Of a DNA stretch of 44,153 nucleotides, positions 36,878-44,153 are shown one piece after another; the stretch's first letter is position 1, and the number at the start of each line of letters is the position of its first letter. The notes beneath the pieces are model-generated. The model searched no databases and was not told where the DNA came from. It saw only the letters and a program-made list of their open reading frames with translations. The position numbers were made by a program, and so were the translations under genes. Source of the stretch: Ectopseudomonas mendocina (GTDB taxonomy: Bacteria; Pseudomonadota; Gammaproteobacteria; Pseudomonadales; Pseudomonadaceae); assembly GCF_008041835.1 (NCBI RefSeq), contig NZ_VRYE01000015.1, positions 1-44,153 on the forward strand, in the 5' to 3' direction.

Positions 36878-37320
36878 ATGTCATTGGATGATCGCAAGAA
36901 GCTGGCATGCCAGCACATCGACCTGGTCTGGAACAAGGGGCGCCTGGCGCTGGCTGAACAACTGCACAGCCGCGATTTCCTCTACAAGAGCGCCTTCATT
37001 GGCAGGCCGCTTGGCAGCGCCGGCTTCGTGCAGATGGTGCAGGGCTTCCGCCTTGCAATGCCGGACCTGCAGGTGGTGATCGAGGAGTGCATCGCCGAAG
37101 GCTACAAGGTGGTGACCTGGAGCACCCTGATCGGCACCATCCAGAAACCCGCATGGGCTACCCGCCCAGCGACAAGCTGCTGAGCATCTCGGCCATGGCG
37201 TTCTGGACGTTCACCTCCGGCAACGAAATCCAGGAAATCTGCACCATGCTCAACATGGAAAGCTTCCGCGCTCAATTGGGTCTGCAAACCCGTCCACTTG
37301 CCGAAACCGCCCTGCCCTGA
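36878..37320 (+). pseudogene. Frameshifted SnoaL-like/ester-cyclase protein
   Basis: An NTF2-like fold protein of the SnoaL/ester-cyclase type read in two frames. The first part (MSLDDRKKLACQHIDLVWNKG ... VVTWSTLIGTIQKP, 36878-37147) is continued by GYPPSDKLLSISAMAFWTFTSGNEIQEICTMLNMESF in the next frame. Loss of one base around 37149-37152 explains the break. GGGAGGA lies ahead of the ATG. Without the shift it would be about 147 residues. It could be a recent mutation or a sequence error. The shifted product would end at 37183. Confidence 0.75.
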
Positions 37321-37325
37321 AACGC

Positions 37326-37361
37326 AAACGGCGCGCCGTGAACAATCACGCCGCGCCGTTT
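37326..37361. terminator. Bidirectional rho-independent terminator
   Basis: AAACGGCGCG (37326-37335) and CGCGCCGTTT (37352-37361) form a 10-bp stem, with an inner CGTGA/TCACG extension. It lies between the convergent SnoaL-like gene and the M48 protease gene. Confidence 0.85.
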
Positions 37362-37373
37362 CCTGGCCCGAAA

Positions 37374-38195
37374 TTAACGCCCGGCCTTGGCCTGCTCGTA
37401 CAGCGGCATGACCTTGGGGATCGCCGCCTGCAGTGAGGCGATACGGCTGCTGGACGACGGGTGGGTACTCATGAACTCGGGCGGTGCACCACCACCGGCG
37501 GCCTCCATCTTCTGCCAGAGGCTGATGGCCGCATTCGGGTTGTAACCCGCGCGGGCGGCCAGCTCCAGGCCAATCAGATCGGCCTCGTTCTCGTTACTGC
37601 GGCTGTTGGGCAAGGTCAGGCTGTACTGCACCACGGTGTCGGCCAGGGCCAGGCCGCTCTCGCCGAGACCGAGCAGGGCGCCGGCTCCCTGCTTGGCCAT
37701 CTCGATGCCATAGGCCCTGGACATCGCCTCGCGGCTGTGCTCGCGCAGGGCGTGGGCCATCTCGTGGCCCATGATCGCGGCGATCTCGTCGTCGCTCAGG
37801 TTGAGCTTTTCGATGATGCCGCTGTAGAAGATGATCTTGCCACCGGGGCCGCAGTTGGCGTTGAGCTCCGGGCTCTTGATCAGGTTGACCTCCCACTGCC
37901 AGTTGGCAGCATCCGGACGAAAACGCGGCGCCTGCGGGATCAACCGTGCGGCAACAGCCTGCAGGCGCTTGGCATTGGCACTGCTCTTGTCCAGCACACC
38001 GTTGCTCGACGCCTTGCTCAGCGTCTGCTGATAGGACTGCGCATACATCTGATTGACTTCATCGGCTGACAGCATGCTGAACATGTACTGCTTGCGCTCT
38101 ACGCCCACCACTCCGCCGCTGGTGGTATTGACGGCCTGACAACCGGCCAGCACCAGTGCTGCAGCCAGGCCACTCAGGTAAAAAGCCTTACTCAT
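37374..38195 (-). CDS. M48-family metalloprotease lipoprotein
   Basis: A 273-residue envelope zinc protease. The signal peptide ends in lipobox LVLAGC; the catalytic motif is GHEMAHALREHSRE (~150-163), with the third ligand in the NENEADLIGLELAARAGYNP segment. It resembles E. coli LoiP/YcaL-type M48 proteases of envelope quality control. The start at 38195 (MSKAFYLSGLAAAL) has GGAGATGGCTCG upstream. Divergent from the chemoreceptor gene. Confidence 0.92.
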   Translation of the reverse strand: MSKAFYLSGLAAALVLAGCQAVNTTSGGVVGVERKQYMFSMLSADEVNQMYAQSYQQTLSKASSNGVLDKSSANAKRLQAVAARLIPQAPRFRPDAANWQWEVNLIKSPELNANCGPGGKIIFYSGIIEKLNLSDDEIAAIMGHEMAHALREHSREAMSRAYGIEMAKQGAGALLGLGESGLALADTVVQYSLTLPNSRSNENEADLIGLELAARAGYNPNAAISLWQKMEAAGGGAPPEFMSTHPSSSSRIASLQAAIPKVMPLYEQAKAGR

Positions 38196-38327
38196 CGAGC
38201 CATCTCCTGGAATCGAAATCACTATGCTAGGCCTCGCCCCCGGTCCGGGCAACCACAGCGGTTGCGCATCTCAGGCACGCTTTTCCCGCTGAAAGCGTCA
38301 TCGACCATGCCGTTTGCGACAAGCGAT

Positions 38328-38355
38328 TAAAGTTACGCTGCGCCCTTGCCGCTAT
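38328..38355 (+). promoter_or_regulatory. Sigma-28 (FliA)-like promoter of the chemoreceptor
   Basis: TAAAGTTA (38328-38335) and GCCGCTAT (38348-38355) resemble the flagellar sigma consensus TAAAGTTT-N11-GCCGATAA, with a 12-base gap, one longer than ideal. It lies 33 bases before the chemoreceptor ATG, in keeping with class III motility control. Confidence 0.55.
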
Positions 38356-38388
38356 CCCTTGGTGGACACATTGAGCCGGGGTGCCCCC

Positions 38389-40515
38389 ATGAAGTTCCGA
38401 TCCATCCAGTTTTCTGTTGCCTTTCTCGCCGGAGCGAGCGTACTGGCCGTGGTGGTTGCGCTGGTACTCTACGCCCTGTTCGCCAATGGGCGAACCCAGC
38501 AGGTGGTGCAAGAAAACACCCGCGGCCTGCTGCAGCAGGTCATCGAACAGCGCCTGGTAGCGCTCGCCGAGGCCCAGGTCGGTCGGTTGCAGCGGCAGTT
38601 CGAGGCGCCCATGACCCTGGCCAAGTCCGTGGCCACGCTGAACGCGCGAATGGCTCCGGGCAATGAAAGGCTGCAGCTGAGCCGCGAGGAGCTGTCCTCG
38701 CTGCTGGTCAGCTATCTGCAGGACAACCCCGACTTGCTGGACTTCTTCATCGGCTGGGAGCCCAACGCCTTCGACCAGGACGACGCAAACTACGCCGGAC
38801 GCGAGGCCGAGGGCTACGACCAGACCGGACGTTTCATGCCCTGGTGGTACCGCGAGGGCGGCGCCTTCAAGGTATTGCCGCTGACCGCCGAACAGATGGA
38901 GAGCGAGAAGCGCCTGCCGACCGGCGTGCGCGAGGGCGAGTACTACCTGTGCCCGAAACAGAGCAAGCAGCCCTGCGTCATCGATCCGGCCGCCTATGAT
39001 TTCGGTGGCAAGCAGGTACTGGTGTCCTCCTTCAACGCGCCCATCGTGGTCGACGGGCGCTTCCTCGGCGCGGTGGGCAATGACCTGGCGCTGGATTTCA
39101 TCCAGGGCCTGCTGGAGCAGGTCAAGGGCGAACTATATGGCGGGGCCGGCGAACTGGCGCTGGTGGCCGCCAACGGCACCCTGATTGCCGCAACCCAGGA
39201 CGCCGCGCTGATCAGCCAACCGGCTTCGCGGGTGCTGCCGGAGGACCTGCTGCAGGCGCTCAAAGGCGGCGACAACCACCCCATCGTGCGTCACAACGAG
39301 GCCCAGCAGCTGTTCGAGCTACTCTACCCCTTCCAGGTCGCCGGCACCTCGACGCGCTGGACCCTGGCCATCGCCCTGCCCACCTCGGCGGTGTTCGCCG
39401 AACTGCAGCAGTTGCAGTCCGACCTCGCCGCACAGGCGCACGAGGACACCCTCGGCATGGCCCTGGTGGGTCTGCTGATTGCCGGCCTCGGGCTGCTGGT
39501 GGTCTGGCTGGTCGGCTACGGCATCGCCCGCCCGCTGCGGCAGATGGTCGGCATGCTCGACAATATTGCCAAGGGCGAAGGCGACCTCACCGTACGCCTG
39601 CAGGTCGATCGCAAGGACGAACTGGGGCAGATCGCAGCGGGCTTCAACGCCTTCCTGGCCAAACTGCAAAGCATGATCGCCGCCGTGGTCACGTCGGTGC
39701 AGCAGGTCAGCGACTCCTCGGAGCACACGGCGGACATCGCCATTCGCACCAACCAGGGCGTGCAGAAGCAACTGGCCGAGATCGAGCTGGTCGCCACCGC
39801 CGTGCACGAAATGACCGCCACCGCCCAGGACGTCGCGCGCAACGCCACCCATGCCGCCGAAGCCGCCAACCACGCCGACCAGGCGGCCAATCAGGGCAAG
39901 CAGGTGGTGCAGGAAACCTCGGCGGCCATCGCCGCACTGGCCAGCGAGATCGGCCGCGCCGTGGGCGTGGTACAGAACCTGGCCAAGGACAGCGAGAACA
40001 TCAACGCCATCCTCGTCGCCATACGCGGCATTGCCGAGCAGACCAACCTGCTCGCCCTCAATGCCGCCATCGAGGCAGCCCGCGCCGGCGAGCAAGGCCG
40101 TGGTTTCGCCGTGGTTGCTGACGAGGTACGCAACCTGGCGCAGAAGACCCAGCAAGCCACCGAAGAAATCCAGAACATGATCCAGCAACTGCAGCAGGGC
40201 ACCCGCGAAGTGGTCAAGGTGATGGAGCAGAGCCAGAGCAAGACCGACGACAGCGTGGAGCACGCCAACCAGGCCGCTCAATCGCTGGAGTCCATCACCC
40301 AGGCGGTGTCGGTGATAAACGACATGAACACGCAGATCGCCAGCGCTGCCGAGGAACAGAGCGCGGTAGCCGAAGACATCAACCGCAACGTCACCAATAT
40401 CGGCCAGGTCGCCAACGAGGTGGCCAGCGGTGCCGACGAAGCCAGCCAGGCCAGCGCCCAACTGACCAAGCTGGCCGAACAGCAACGCAGGCTGATCAAC
40501 CAGTTCAAGGTGTAA
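38389..40515 (+). CDS. Methyl-accepting chemotaxis protein with periplasmic sensor
   Basis: A 708-residue chemoreceptor. TM1 (~10-32) is followed by a periplasmic domain of about 320 residues that looks like a double-Cache sensor ([52 protein letters not shown]). TM2 (~355-380) precedes HAMP and the coiled-coil signalling domain with hairpin tip [40 protein letters not shown] (~545-584). No C-terminal CheR-binding pentapeptide is present. The ligand is unknown. A sigma-28-like promoter lies upstream. Start at 38389 ([15 protein letters not shown]). Confidence 0.93.
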   Translation: MKFRSIQFSVAFLAGASVLAVVVALVLYALFANGRTQQVVQENTRGLLQQVIEQRLVALAEAQVGRLQRQFEAPMTLAKSVATLNARMAPGNERLQLSREELSSLLVSYLQDNPDLLDFFIGWEPNAFDQDDANYAGREAEGYDQTGRFMPWWYREGGAFKVLPLTAEQMESEKRLPTGVREGEYYLCPKQSKQPCVIDPAAYDFGGKQVLVSSFNAPIVVDGRFLGAVGNDLALDFIQGLLEQVKGELYGGAGELALVAANGTLIAATQDAALISQPASRVLPEDLLQALKGGDNHPIVRHNEAQQLFELLYPFQVAGTSTRWTLAIALPTSAVFAELQQLQSDLAAQAHEDTLGMALVGLLIAGLGLLVVWLVGYGIARPLRQMVGMLDNIAKGEGDLTVRLQVDRKDELGQIAAGFNAFLAKLQSMIAAVVTSVQQVSDSSEHTADIAIRTNQGVQKQLAEIELVATAVHEMTATAQDVARNATHAAEAANHADQAANQGKQVVQETSAAIAALASEIGRAVGVVQNLAKDSENINAILVAIRGIAEQTNLLALNAAIEAARAGEQGRGFAVVADEVRNLAQKTQQATEEIQNMIQQLQQGTREVVKVMEQSQSKTDDSVEHANQAAQSLESITQAVSVINDMNTQIASAAEEQSAVAEDINRNVTNIGQVANEVASGADEASQASAQLTKLAEQQRRLINQFKV

Positions 40516-40580
40516 GGGACTTCATCAGGTAGGGTGCGCCGCGTGTTCAGCCGGGGCGGCCCTCGACACCCTGCGCAGGC

Positions 40581-41198
40581 TCAAGCCGGAGTGAGGCACT
40601 CCGGCGCATCCAACTGCGGATCGTTGACCAGCGTTGCCAGCGCGCGCTCACGCAGCGCCATCTGCGGCTTGAGCAGTAGCGCTGCCAGTTGCTCGGGCGG
40701 CGTGTCATTACTCAACCACAACGCCTGTTCGTGCTCGACGAGAATCAAGGGCCGCCGCAGCGTGGCAGCTTCCTGAGTGATCAGCGCTACGCTCAGGTAC
40801 TCCTGCCCGCCCACCGGATAAAGCTCCCACAACGCCGCGAAATACATCAGCGGCTCACCGCTGCTCATCCAGTAAGGCCGCTTGCGCGCGCCCCCGCGCC
40901 ATTCATAGAAACCGTTGGCCGGCAACAGCGCGCGACGCTGGCGAAAGGGCTCACGGAACATCGGCTGCTCGGCCAGGGTTTCGGCGCGGGCATGAGCCGG
41001 GGTCTTGGACAGATCCTTGAGCCAGGCCGGCGTCAGCCCCCAACGCGCCGCGGCCACTTGCGGGCCTTGCTCGCCAGCACGCAACATCAGCACCTGACCG
41101 TTGGGCGCCAGGTTCCAGTGCGGCTTCTGGTCAGCGGGAAAGCCGGGCAACGCCGCAAAAGCGGGCGACCAGCGAAACAGGGCATAACGTCCACACAT
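40581..41198 (-). CDS. SRAP-domain protein (YedK/HMCES-like)
   Basis: A 205-residue protein that forms a covalent link to abasic sites in single-stranded DNA, protecting them. The catalytic cysteine is Cys2 (MCGRYALFRW) after Met removal. Other family sites are ARAETLAEQPMFREPF, PANGFYEWRG with the conserved Glu, and ILVEHEQALWL with the His. No autonomous SOS box was seen upstream. The gene ends close to the chemoreceptor stop in convergent orientation. Confidence 0.92.
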   Translation of the reverse strand: MCGRYALFRWSPAFAALPGFPADQKPHWNLAPNGQVLMLRAGEQGPQVAAARWGLTPAWLKDLSKTPAHARAETLAEQPMFREPFRQRRALLPANGFYEWRGGARKRPYWMSSGEPLMYFAALWELYPVGGQEYLSVALITQEAATLRRPLILVEHEQALWLSNDTPPEQLAALLLKPQMALRERALATLVNDPQLDAPECLTPA

Positions 41199-41225
41199 GA
41201 AACGACTCGACAGACAGGGGGCGCA

Positions 41226-41486
41226 TCAACAAAGCAATACGCCCTGAAAGGACTCTGGCTCGTCGCCAGGTACGGGTTGCGCCGCATTGTACTCAGCGAT
41301 CAGCATCCGCGCCCGCCCTGCATCGTCATCCGCGACCACCATGCCGAGCAGACCGCAGGCCGGCAGTTCACCCATCGCGCCGACCAGGTGCTGGCCGAGC
41401 AAGTGCGCCTCGATCCCTTCGCTGGCCAGCATATCCACCAACATCTGACCCTCCAGCAGATTTTCCGGCTCGTAGATTCGCTGCAT
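41226..41486 (-). CDS. DUF2007 small protein (putative signal transducing)
   Basis: An 86-residue protein beginning MQRIYEPENLLEGQMLVDMLASEGIEAHLLGQHLVGAMGELP, the DUF2007 pattern, with ACGLLGMVVADDDAGRARMLI after it. The fold resembles PII-like/ferredoxin-like domains; no function is established. The ATG overlaps the TGA of the upstream CPXCG gene (TGATG), so the pair is translationally coupled. Confidence 0.85.
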   Translation of the reverse strand: MQRIYEPENLLEGQMLVDMLASEGIEAHLLGQHLVGAMGELPACGLLGMVVADDDAGRARMLIAEYNAAQPVPGDEPESFQGVLLC

Positions 41487-41668
41487 CAGTCGTTCTCCGC
41501 ACGCACGTCCAGCTGCCAGTCGACACCGTCGGTGCGCAGCTCGAACTCGATCGGTCGGCAGCACACCGGGCAGTCCTCGATGTAAACCTGATCACCACCG
41601 GACAGATCCAGCACGGCCTCGGCCGGCTCCCCACAGTAAGGGCAATAATACGACTCGCTTTCCAGCAT
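41486..41668 (-). CDS. CPXCG-motif cysteine-rich small protein
   Basis: A 60-residue protein with two zinc-ribbon-like pairs, CPYCGE (~9-14) and CPVCCRP (~34-40), matching the CPXCG family of unknown function. Start at 41668 (MLESESYYCPYCGE) with GGAGG-like sequence upstream. Overlaps the start of the DUF2007 gene. Likely binds one Zn2+. Confidence 0.87.
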   Translation of the reverse strand: MLESESYYCPYCGEPAEAVLDLSGGDQVYIEDCPVCCRPIEFELRTDGVDWQLDVRAEND

Positions 41669-41692
41669 CGCGGCCTCCTTGTGACTTGGCGG

Positions 41693-41698
41693 TATAAT
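41693..41698 (+). promoter_or_regulatory. Consensus -10 box (TATAAT) upstream of the acyltransferase gene
   Basis: A perfect TATAAT in the 100-bp region between the divergent CPXCG and acyltransferase genes. No good -35 is seen at the right distance, so the promoter is tentative. Confidence 0.4.
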
Positions 41699-41768
41699 CG
41701 CCGGTCTACTGCTCACTCTGTTAAGCAGACCTCACTTCAACCTTAGCCGTTCCAGAACACAAGAGAGC

Positions 41769-42932
41769 ATGATGGGCGCATTCGATGCCATCCGACCCTA
41801 TGCCGACGCAGAAGTACGCCCCGTGCTGGCGCGCCTGCTCGCCGATCCGGCGTTTCTCGGCACCCTTACCCGTTTTCGCTTTCCGCGCCTGGCTGGGCCT
41901 TTAGGCTGGCTGCTCAAGCCGCTGATCGCCGCGCGCCTACGCAGCGAGTTCGCCAACGTCGACTCGGTGGCCAAGCTGCAGGAGAAGATCGAACCCTATA
42001 TCGATCGCATCATCGAACATGCCAGCGATGGCATCAGCTACTCCGGCCTGGAACACCTGCAAACCGGTAAGCCGTACCTGTACCTGGCCAACCACCGCGA
42101 TATCGTCATGGACCCGGCCTTCGTCAACTACGCCGTCTACCATGCCGGCCTGCAGACACCACGTATCGCCATCGGCGACAACCTGCTGCAGCGCCCCTTC
42201 GTCAGCGACCTGATGCGCCTGAACAAGAGTTTCATCGTGCACCGCTCGATCAGCGGCCGACGCGAGAAGCTGGCGGCTTATCAGCTGCTGTCGGCGTATA
42301 TCAATCACTCGATCCGTGAAGACGGCGAGTCGATCTGGATCGCCCAGGCCGAAGGCCGCGCCAAGGATGGTGATGACCGCACCGACTCGGCCATCCTCAA
42401 GATGTTCCACATGAGTCGCAAGGACGAGCCGTTCGCCGAGGTCATCGACTCGCTGAATCTGATCCCGGTATCGATCAGCTACGAGTACGACCCCTGCGAC
42501 CTGGCCAAGGCCCGCGAGCTGAGCGTGCGCGCTGCCACCGGCAGCTATACCAAGGCCCCCGGTGAGGACGACGCCAGCATCGCCCTGGGCATCACCGGCT
42601 ACAAAGGCCGTGTGCACCTGCACTTCGGCCCACCGGTAGCAGGCCTGGAGGACACCAAGCAGCTTGCCCGGGAAGTGGATCGCCAGATTCTTGGCCAGTA
42701 CCGTCTGTTCCCTGTGCACTACCTGGCCTACTCCATGTGGGAAGGCCGCGAAGCCGAGCTGAATGTGCCGGCGGCAAGCGAGTTGTTCCCGGCCGCAGAA
42801 CTGGCCAAGGCCGAAGCCGAGTGGCAGAAGCGCCTGGCCGCCTGCAGCGCCGAAGAGAAGCCGTTCCTGATCCTGCAGTACGCCAACCCGGTACGAAATA
42901 AGTATCGAGTCAAGGCGGGGCTGCCGCTGTAA
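41769..42932 (+). CDS. Glycerol-3-phosphate/lysophosphatidate acyltransferase-like protein
   Basis: A 387-residue LPLAT-superfamily protein. The acyltransferase domain has YLYLANHRDIVMDPAF (~101-116, His-x4-Asp-type box), LNKSFIVHRSISGRREKL and a substrate box IWIAQAEGRAKDG, more like PlsB-type boxes than the classic PlsC FPEGTR. A long C-terminal part (~280-387) follows. The exact acceptor is uncertain. Start at 41769 or the next codon, 41772, with GAGAG upstream. Ends before a terminator split by the third 148-bp element. Confidence 0.85.
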   Translation: MMGAFDAIRPYADAEVRPVLARLLADPAFLGTLTRFRFPRLAGPLGWLLKPLIAARLRSEFANVDSVAKLQEKIEPYIDRIIEHASDGISYSGLEHLQTGKPYLYLANHRDIVMDPAFVNYAVYHAGLQTPRIAIGDNLLQRPFVSDLMRLNKSFIVHRSISGRREKLAAYQLLSAYINHSIREDGESIWIAQAEGRAKDGDDRTDSAILKMFHMSRKDEPFAEVIDSLNLIPVSISYEYDPCDLAKARELSVRAATGSYTKAPGEDDASIALGITGYKGRVHLHFGPPVAGLEDTKQLAREVDRQILGQYRLFPVHYLAYSMWEGREAELNVPAASELFPAAELAKAEAEWQKRLAACSAEEKPFLILQYANPVRNKYRVKAGLPL

Positions 42933-42947
42933 GTGCACGGTATAAAC

Positions 42948-43131
42948 AAAACGGCAGCCATCAGGCTAATGTCTGTCAGTTAAGCGTCGACGCTGCCAAT
43001 GGGTAGGAGCGGCGCCCCGCCGCGAACCAGGGCGATACGCGATTGAAAAGCTTCGCCCCGGGGCGGGGCTCCTACGAAAGACCGCTTTGGCAAGCTTATC
43101 TGATCGGCATTGGCCATCAGGCTGCCGTTTT
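42948..43131. terminator. Bidirectional terminator split by copy 3
   Basis: AAAACGGCAGCC (42948-42959) and GGCTGCCGTTTT (43120-43131) rejoin to a perfect 12-bp stem with an ATCA loop when the element and one direct repeat are removed. It lies between the convergent acyltransferase and small membrane protein genes. Confidence 0.85.
42966..43113. mobile_element. 148-bp MITE-like element, copy 3
   Basis: Flanked by direct repeats CCATCAGG (42958-42965 and 43114-43121). Begins CTAATGTCTGTCAGTTAAGC and ends in CATTGG; the two ends are imperfect inverted repeats. Internal hairpin GTAGGAGC (43003 onward) to GCTCCTAC (ending about 43074). Same orientation as the other two copies. Confidence 0.9.
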
Positions 43132-43148
43132 CATTTATCGCTCAAGCG

Positions 43149-43424
43149 TCAAAGACGCGTACTGAACCAGGACAGCACCAGGGCCGTGGCCAGGCAAATG
43201 GCGCCGAAGCGATAGAAGAAGCGATTGATGCGCCCGGTACGTTCATCCTGCACTTCACTTTCGTCCTGGCCACCTTGAGCCAGCACGCGCGCCATGCCGC
43301 GCTGCTCGCGCAGGCGGGTCATCAGGCACAGCCAGGCACCGGCCACAGCGAAGAACAATGCCAGCGAATTGACCGCGCTGGCCGGATGAGCAAGGAACAG
43401 CAACCACAACACCTGCAACGACAT
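43149..43424 (-). CDS. Small inner-membrane protein, unknown function
   Basis: A 91-residue protein with two clear hydrophobic segments: VLWLLFLAHPASAVNSLALFFAVAGAWLCLM (~5-35) and FFYRFGAICLATALVLSWF (~70-88), separated by a charged cytoplasmic-type loop (REQRGMARVLAQGGQDESEVQDERTG). I do not recognise the family. The ATG at 43424 (MSLQVLWL) has GAGG upstream and is preferred over 43445. Convergent with the acyltransferase gene. Confidence 0.65.
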   Translation of the reverse strand: MSLQVLWLLFLAHPASAVNSLALFFAVAGAWLCLMTRLREQRGMARVLAQGGQDESEVQDERTGRINRFFYRFGAICLATALVLSWFSTRL

Positions 43425-43695
43425 GCACCACCTCGAGAACAGCATGGTGCAGTGAGCGCGTCACCGCACCAGAATGGGGATTGCGACTGAAACAGATCAT
43501 TTCAGCCCCCGAAAAGCCGTCGCGCAGTGTACTGAAATCCCGCTTTTATAAGGTTCGTTTCCGACGAACGCAGCCCGCTATCCCGAAATCGTCTGAAAAC
43601 TGTCACATGCCTGGCCTAGGGTTTGTATATCTCAGACTGACCAAGCAGTCACGACTGTGCTGGAGCCAAACCTCAATGTCCGTGGAGGACCCGCC

Positions 43696-43902
43696 ATGCT
43701 TAATTGACAACCGCTGGTTCGCGATTACCTGATCGACTCGCTGGATGAAGTGGACGCCGTGGTCGACGAACTTTCCTTCAACGTCCAGGACCAGCACTGG
43801 CTGGTGTACTGCGCCCTCGGTGGCCATGAGCATTACGACCTGCCGGACATCGACAACCGCACCGGTATGAACCTGCAGGAGTTCTATGCCGAAGCCGCAT
43901 AA
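43696..43902 (+). pseudogene. Small acidic protein gene with in-frame TGA at codon 4
   Basis: GGAGGA stands seven bases before an ATG at 43696, but the frame reads ATG CTT AAT TGA CAA CCG and then continues open for 64 codons: LVRDYLIDSLDEVDAVVDEL ... FNVQDQHWLVYCALGG HEHYDLPDIDNRTGMNLQEFYAEAA, ending in TAA. The composition is strongly protein-like. No ATG lies after the stop until near the end. The family is not recognised. Either a nonsense mutation, an unusual start codon (for example CTG at 43714) or a sequence error explains it. Confidence 0.6.
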
Positions 43903-43916
43903 ACCCGGTACATACG

Positions 43917-43934
43917 AAAACGCCCCGCAGTGCG
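43917..43934 (+). other. Left half of a terminator without its partner arm
   Basis: AAAACGCCCCGC followed by AGTGCG looks like the first arm and loop of a standard terminator just after the stop at 43902. The expected GCGGGGCGTTTT does not follow before the window end. The sequence after 43934 may be an insertion or the arm was lost. Confidence 0.4.
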
Positions 43935-44008
43935 CAAGCCGTTGGGTTAATCTGTTGAAAAAATGAAGCGCATGGTCTTGAATGAGGCTGTGCACTTCGT
44001 CTTTTCAT

Positions 44009-44153
44009 GGGTTTGCTTTGCAGAAAAAATCTTCTGCGGGTGATGGTGATGCCCTTAACGCCTCAACTGCATCTCAAGCCAGAACAGGCGCTCTCCACCC
44101 CGAGACGCCTCTGTCTCACAAGAGCGCCACCCCGGACGAGGCCACTGCCACCC
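44009..44153 (+). other. Unidentified sequence running off the window end
   Basis: Two plus-strand frames stay open to the last base. One begins with ATG at 44009 (MGLLCRKNLL...) and is proline-rich later. The other has no ATG but reads KKSSAGDGDALNASTASQ and onward, a Ser/Ala-rich composition that could be the N-terminal part of a protein or a linker. No family is recognised and no strong ribosome site is seen. The stretch from 43935 to 44008 shows nothing I can name. Confidence 0.25.

Noticed and set aside
43696..43707. TGA at codon 4 read as selenocysteine or programmed frameshift
   Set aside because: There is no visible SECIS hairpin directly after it and no CTT-TGA-C slippery site; a nonsense change or other start is simpler.

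Overview
The window is chromosomal DNA of a Pseudomonas, most likely from the P. mendocina/oleovorans/pseudoalcaligenes side of the P. aeruginosa group. That placement is inferred from high G+C, close protein similarity to familiar Pseudomonas families, and gene orders known from P. aeruginosa (rnfH-ratA ... smpB-lldR-lldP-lldD-dld; gpx-slyD-ackA-pta-acyltransferase-ompA; hprA-rsmC). Most of it is core housekeeping DNA. There is no prophage, no intact transposase gene, no rRNA or tRNA and no CRISPR array that I could recognise.

Layout. 1-2.9 kb: a minus-strand operon (NSS sodium symporter, ratA, rnfH), then smpB on the plus strand. 2.9-8.6 kb: lactate utilisation, with the GntR/FadR-type regulator lldR divergent from lldP-lldD-dld and two palindromic operators between them. 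8.7-12.8 kb: clpB (sigma-32-like promoter), a nitroreductase and a glutathione peroxidase. 13.1-18.3 kb: slyD, then a DUF3565 protein, ackA, pta and a membrane acyltransferase. 18.3-22.7 kb: a multiply broken GGDEF/EAL gene, two tandem OmpA-like lipoproteins and a metallo-beta-lactamase-fold hydrolase. 22.8-33.1 kb: a MalT-like LuxR regulator, an ORF-less group II intron, DUF1329 and DUF1302 envelope proteins, an AlkK-type acyl-CoA ligase and a divergent thiolase, which together look like a fatty-acid/hydrophobic-substrate module. 33.1-37.3 kb: LysE exporter, hprA, rsmC, a probable manganese (yybP-ykoY) riboswitch ahead of a TMEM165/GDT1-family exporter, and a frameshifted SnoaL-like gene. 37.4-44.15 kb: M48 lipoprotein protease, chemoreceptor, SRAP protein, two tiny coupled genes, an acyltransferase, a small membrane protein, a small gene with an in-frame TGA at codon 4, and an unidentified stretch running off the end.

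The most unusual feature is a family of three near-identical 148-bp elements (12898-13045, 26373-26520, 42966-43113). Each has imperfect terminal inverted repeats and is flanked by an 8-10 bp direct repeat. Each sits inside the loop of a rho-independent terminator that becomes a perfect hairpin when the element and one direct repeat are removed. The core of each is itself a GTAGGAGC...GCTCCTAC hairpin of the kind found alone elsewhere in the window. They look like a terminator-targeting MITE. At the middle site the same terminator also has the group II intron directly after its T-tract, so one terminator was used by two unrelated elements.
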